DNA of 9,400 nt, from positions 1 to 9,400 of the forward strand of contig DASRFK010000059.1 in assembly GCA_035651635.1 (NCBI GenBank), given 5' to 3'. The position numbers and the translations under genes were made by a program. This stretch comes from JANXQE01 sp035651635. GTDB taxonomy: Bacteria > Verrucomicrobiota > Verrucomicrobiia > Limisphaerales > UBA8199. Every line of letters starts with the position of its first letter. Positions within the stretch are counted from its first letter, which is position 1. This document shows, piece by piece, positions 7,656-9,400 of the stretch. The notes below the pieces were generated by a model. The model did not search any database and was not told the origin of the DNA. It saw only the letters and a list, made by a program, of their open reading frames with translations.

Positions 7656-8996
7656 ATGCTTCTCTCTGAATCCGAGACGAAGGCCTTGTGCCATCAACTC
7701 CTGGGCTATACCAAGGCCGACGATGCCGAGGCCAGGGTCGGCAGCGAGGATTATTCCCAGCTCCGGTTTGCCGCCAATGGCTTTACCACGTCCGGCCGGC
7801 GTGAGAGCGCCGCGGCGTCCATCACCGTTTGGATCGATAAGAAGCAAGGTTCAGCCACTGCCAGCAACCTGGACGCCGAGTCCCTCAAAGCAGCCGTTGC
7901 GCAAGCCGAGGAACTCGCGCACCTGGCACCGGTGGATAAGGAATACGTGCCAACGCTCGGCCCACAGACTTACCGGCCGACGGGTGGATACGTCGAAGCC
8001 ACCTGCAACCTGTCCTTGGCCGACCGGGCCAAGGCCATCGATGAGATCATCCGCGCTTGCGAAAAAGACGGTGTGATCGGCGCCGGCTTTCACCAGGCCA
8101 GTGGCAGCGCGGGCGGCTTTGCCACCAGGAACGGCAATTTTCACTATGACCGTGAAAGCCAGGCCAGTCTGTCGGTCACGGCCCGCCTGCCTGATGGCAG
8201 CAGTTCCGGCTACTTCCTTCGCAACCATTTCGACATCGCCCGGCTCGACACCGCCCGCATCGGCCGGGAGGCCATCCGCAAAGCTCTCGAATCCAGAAAC
8301 CCGCGAACACTGGAGCCCGGCACCTACCCCGTTATCCTCGAAGCCCAGGCTGCGGGCGACCTGCTGCGCATGGGCTTTGACGCGCGCAGTGCCGATGAGG
8401 GCCGCAGTGCCTATTCCGCTCCCGGCGGCAAAACCAAAGTTGGCGAAAAGATTTTCGACGAGCGGATAAATGTTTATAGCGATCCGTGGAATGCCGAGTT
8501 GCCCGATTCGGCCGTGGGGCCGGAAGGCATCCCCGCTGAGCGCGTGTATTTCGTTCGGAATGGCGTGCTCGAACGGCTGCGTTACTCACGCTATTGGGCG
8601 AATGAGAAAGGCCAGCAACCCACGCCCGGGCCGGTCAACGAGATCTTCGAGAGCTCGGCGTCGCCGGTGAGCCTCGAAGCGATGATTCAATCGATGGATC
8701 GGGGCCTGTTGGTGTCGCGGTTTTGGTACATCCGGCAAGTCGATCCCCGAACCGAGCTGTTTACCGGCCTCACGCGAGACGGCGTGTGGTTGATTGAGAA
8801 GGGAAAGATCCAATACCCGGTGCGCAACTTCCGCTTCAACCAAAGCGTGCTCGAGTTGTTGGCGCCGGGGAATGTCGACGCCGTGGGCGCCTCCGAGCGC
8901 ATCAGCGGCTCCGAGGGCCAGGGCCGCGGCGCCTCTCTCGTCCCGGCGATCAGGGTGAAAGCTTTCCATTTCACCTCGGCATCCGACGCAGTTTAG
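7656..8996 (+). CDS. PmbA/TldE-like partner of the TldD-like protease
   Basis: A 446-residue TldD/PmbA family protein without HExxxH. At the equivalent place (residues 226-235) it reads V-I-L-E-A-Q-A-A-G-D, as expected for the non-catalytic PmbA/TldE-type subunit. The C-terminus has the family ending P-A-I-R-V-K-A-F-H-F-T-S followed by S-D-A-V. In E. coli TldE is needed with TldD for activity, so this protein probably shapes the substrate channel of the enzyme encoded just upstream. The ATG lies 3 bases after the upstream TGA (7650-7652), which suggests translational coupling; no Shine-Dalgarno is seen. The upstream TGA is in the same frame, so the protein cannot be extended to include a signal peptide. 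It is therefore predicted cytoplasmic unless carried along by its Tat-bearing partner. Confidence 0.88.
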   Translation: MLLSESETKALCHQLLGYTKADDAEARVGSEDYSQLRFAANGFTTSGRRESAAASITVWIDKKQGSATASNLDAESLKAAVAQAEELAHLAPVDKEYVPTLGPQTYRPTGGYVEATCNLSLADRAKAIDEIIRACEKDGVIGAGFHQASGSAGGFATRNGNFHYDRESQASLSVTARLPDGSSSGYFLRNHFDIARLDTARIGREAIRKALESRNPRTLEPGTYPVILEAQAAGDLLRMGFDARSADEGRSAYSAPGGKTKVGEKIFDERINVYSDPWNAELPDSAVGPEGIPAERVYFVRNGVLERLRYSRYWANEKGQQPTPGPVNEIFESSASPVSLEAMIQSMDRGLLVSRFWYIRQVDPRTELFTGLTRDGVWLIEKGKIQYPVRNFRFNQSVLELLAPGNVDAVGASERISGSEGQGRGASLVPAIRVKAFHFTSASDAV

Positions 8997-9031
8997 TCGT
9001 CCGAGCCGATTCAGCTCAGCGGTCGTCTCGT

Positions 9032-9070
9032 CGCATCAGCGGCTCCGAGAGCCAGGGCCGGGGCGCTTCT
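9032..9070 (+). repeat. 39-bp partial copy of the end of the PmbA-like gene
   Basis: Bases 9032-9070 match 8898-8936, inside the PmbA-like coding region, at 36 of 39 positions (one g/a, one c/g and one c/t difference), in direct orientation and 134 bases apart. The copy still reads R-I-S-G-S-E-S-Q-G-R-G-A-S and then D-R-stop (TAG at 9077-9079), but in another frame from the gene. It is probably a relic of a tandem duplication or of an earlier gene end. Confidence 0.8.
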
Positions 9071-9087
9071 GACCGATAGCCTTTCAT

Positions 9088-9291
9088 CTATTGAAGCATC
9101 ACTGAGAAATTCGTGTTAACGAGTCGATAAAACCGTTGCGGGCCAACTGCATCAACTGTAACACTGTTGCCAGCCGCGTTGCTGACATCACTCCATGAGC
9201 CCGGGCCACCGGAAGGAGAGGATTGTAAAGTATATTGCACCGGATTGGGACTGAACATCGGTGTCATCGGACGGTCAAAAGGGACCCCCAC
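9088..9291 (-). pseudogene. Relic of a secreted protein's C-terminal 'LQ-S...FYR' module
   Basis: The minus strand encodes about 50 residues with V-Q-Y-T-L-Q-S-S, G-S-W-S-D-V-S and Q-R-F-Y-R-L-V-N before a TAG at 9088-9090. That is the order seen at the C-terminus of the CARDB and propeller proteins (Y-x-L-Q-x-S, W-x-x-V, F-Y-R). Upstream the frame passes through the inverted repeat at 9275-9316 and meets a TGA at 9322-9324, so the body of the protein is missing. The only start candidate is the GTG at 9291, inside the repeat's loop, and no signal peptide or Shine-Dalgarno is seen. Best read as the stranded 3' end of a minus-strand gene whose main part was lost or replaced. A short expressed protein is possible but unsupported. 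Confidence 0.6.
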
Positions 9292-9316
9292 GGGTCGAAA
9301 TGGGGGTCCCTTTTGA
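9275..9316. repeat. Perfect 16-bp inverted repeat; possible bidirectional terminator or element end
   Basis: Arms 9275-9290 (tcaaaagggaccccca) and 9301-9316 (tgggggtcccttttga) are perfectly complementary, with a 10-base loop cgggtcgaaa. The GC-rich core is flanked by AAAA on the left and TTTT on the right, so a transcript from either strand would form a stem with a short U-run, as in a bidirectional intrinsic terminator. It lies 278 bases after the PmbA-like stop, with no intact gene between. Because it interrupts the minus-strand relic, it could instead be the end of an inserted element. Confidence 0.65.
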
Positions 9317-9400
9317 AAATTTCAGATTCCCCACCTTAAGGCGCTGAAAGCGCTGGGCGGAATGCTCGTTACCGGGCATATCCGTCGGCGCTATGGCGAA
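9317..9400 (+). other. Short open frame running off the right edge
   Basis: After a TGA at 9314-9316 the plus strand is open to the window edge for 28 codons (K-F-Q-I-P-H-L-K-A-L-K-A-L-G-G-M-L and on to G-H-I-R-R-R-Y-G-E). The composition looks coding-like and there is an ATG at 9362. No family is recognisable and no Shine-Dalgarno is clear. It may be the beginning of the next gene, part of a mobile element bounded by the inverted repeat, or chance. Confidence 0.25.

Noticed and set aside
7047..7847. 266-residue open frame on the minus strand under the TldD/PmbA genes
   Set aside because: It is antisense to well-supported coding sequence, has no recognisable motif, and is the kind of long shadow frame common in GC-rich genes.

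Overview
This is a GC-rich bacterial fragment that most likely comes from the Verrucomicrobiota (Limisphaerales/Pedosphaera-like group). No rRNA or other phylogenetic marker is present. The assignment rests on the style of the proteins: large secreted repeat proteins ending in a 'LQ-S-x-(N/D)-L-x-x-W ... FYR' module, a sigma-factor remnant of the type abundant in that phylum, and a Tat-exported TldD-like protein. It is inference from general family knowledge.

Layout, left to right. (1) Bases 1-3264 are the 3' part of a very large secreted protein made of about eight tandem CARDB-like beta-sandwich repeats of 121-127 residues plus a short C-terminal module; the gene starts outside the window. 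(2) Bases 3265-3853 hold no intact gene. They contain a frameshifted, truncated ECF sigma-factor remnant on the minus strand that runs into the end of the CARDB gene, then a GC-rich imperfect inverted repeat. (3) Bases 3854-5866 encode a secreted beta-propeller protein with 12 clear Asp-box (BNR-like) motifs and one degenerate one at a very regular spacing of about 39 residues, ending in the same kind of C-terminal module. (4) Bases 6084-8996 are a two-gene operon of TldD/PmbA (peptidase U62) family proteins: a metalloprotease subunit with HExxxH and a twin-arginine signal, followed 3 bases later by a PmbA/TldE-like partner with neither. (5) Bases 8997-9400 are a scrap zone: a 39-bp partial duplication of the end of the second TldD/PmbA gene, a minus-strand relic of the C-terminal module, a perfect 16-bp inverted repeat, and a short open frame running off the edge.

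How the genes relate. The CARDB and propeller proteins are probably independent exported surface or extracellular proteins that share a C-terminal module. The TldD/PmbA pair should form one heteromeric protease. Its unusual points are that only one partner carries an export signal and that the position where E. coli TldD uses a zinc-binding Cys appears to be Asp. I see no complete new multi-gene defence or mobile system. The most notable items are the asymmetric Tat signal, the altered zinc site, and the recurrence of one C-terminal module at three places within 9.4 kb.
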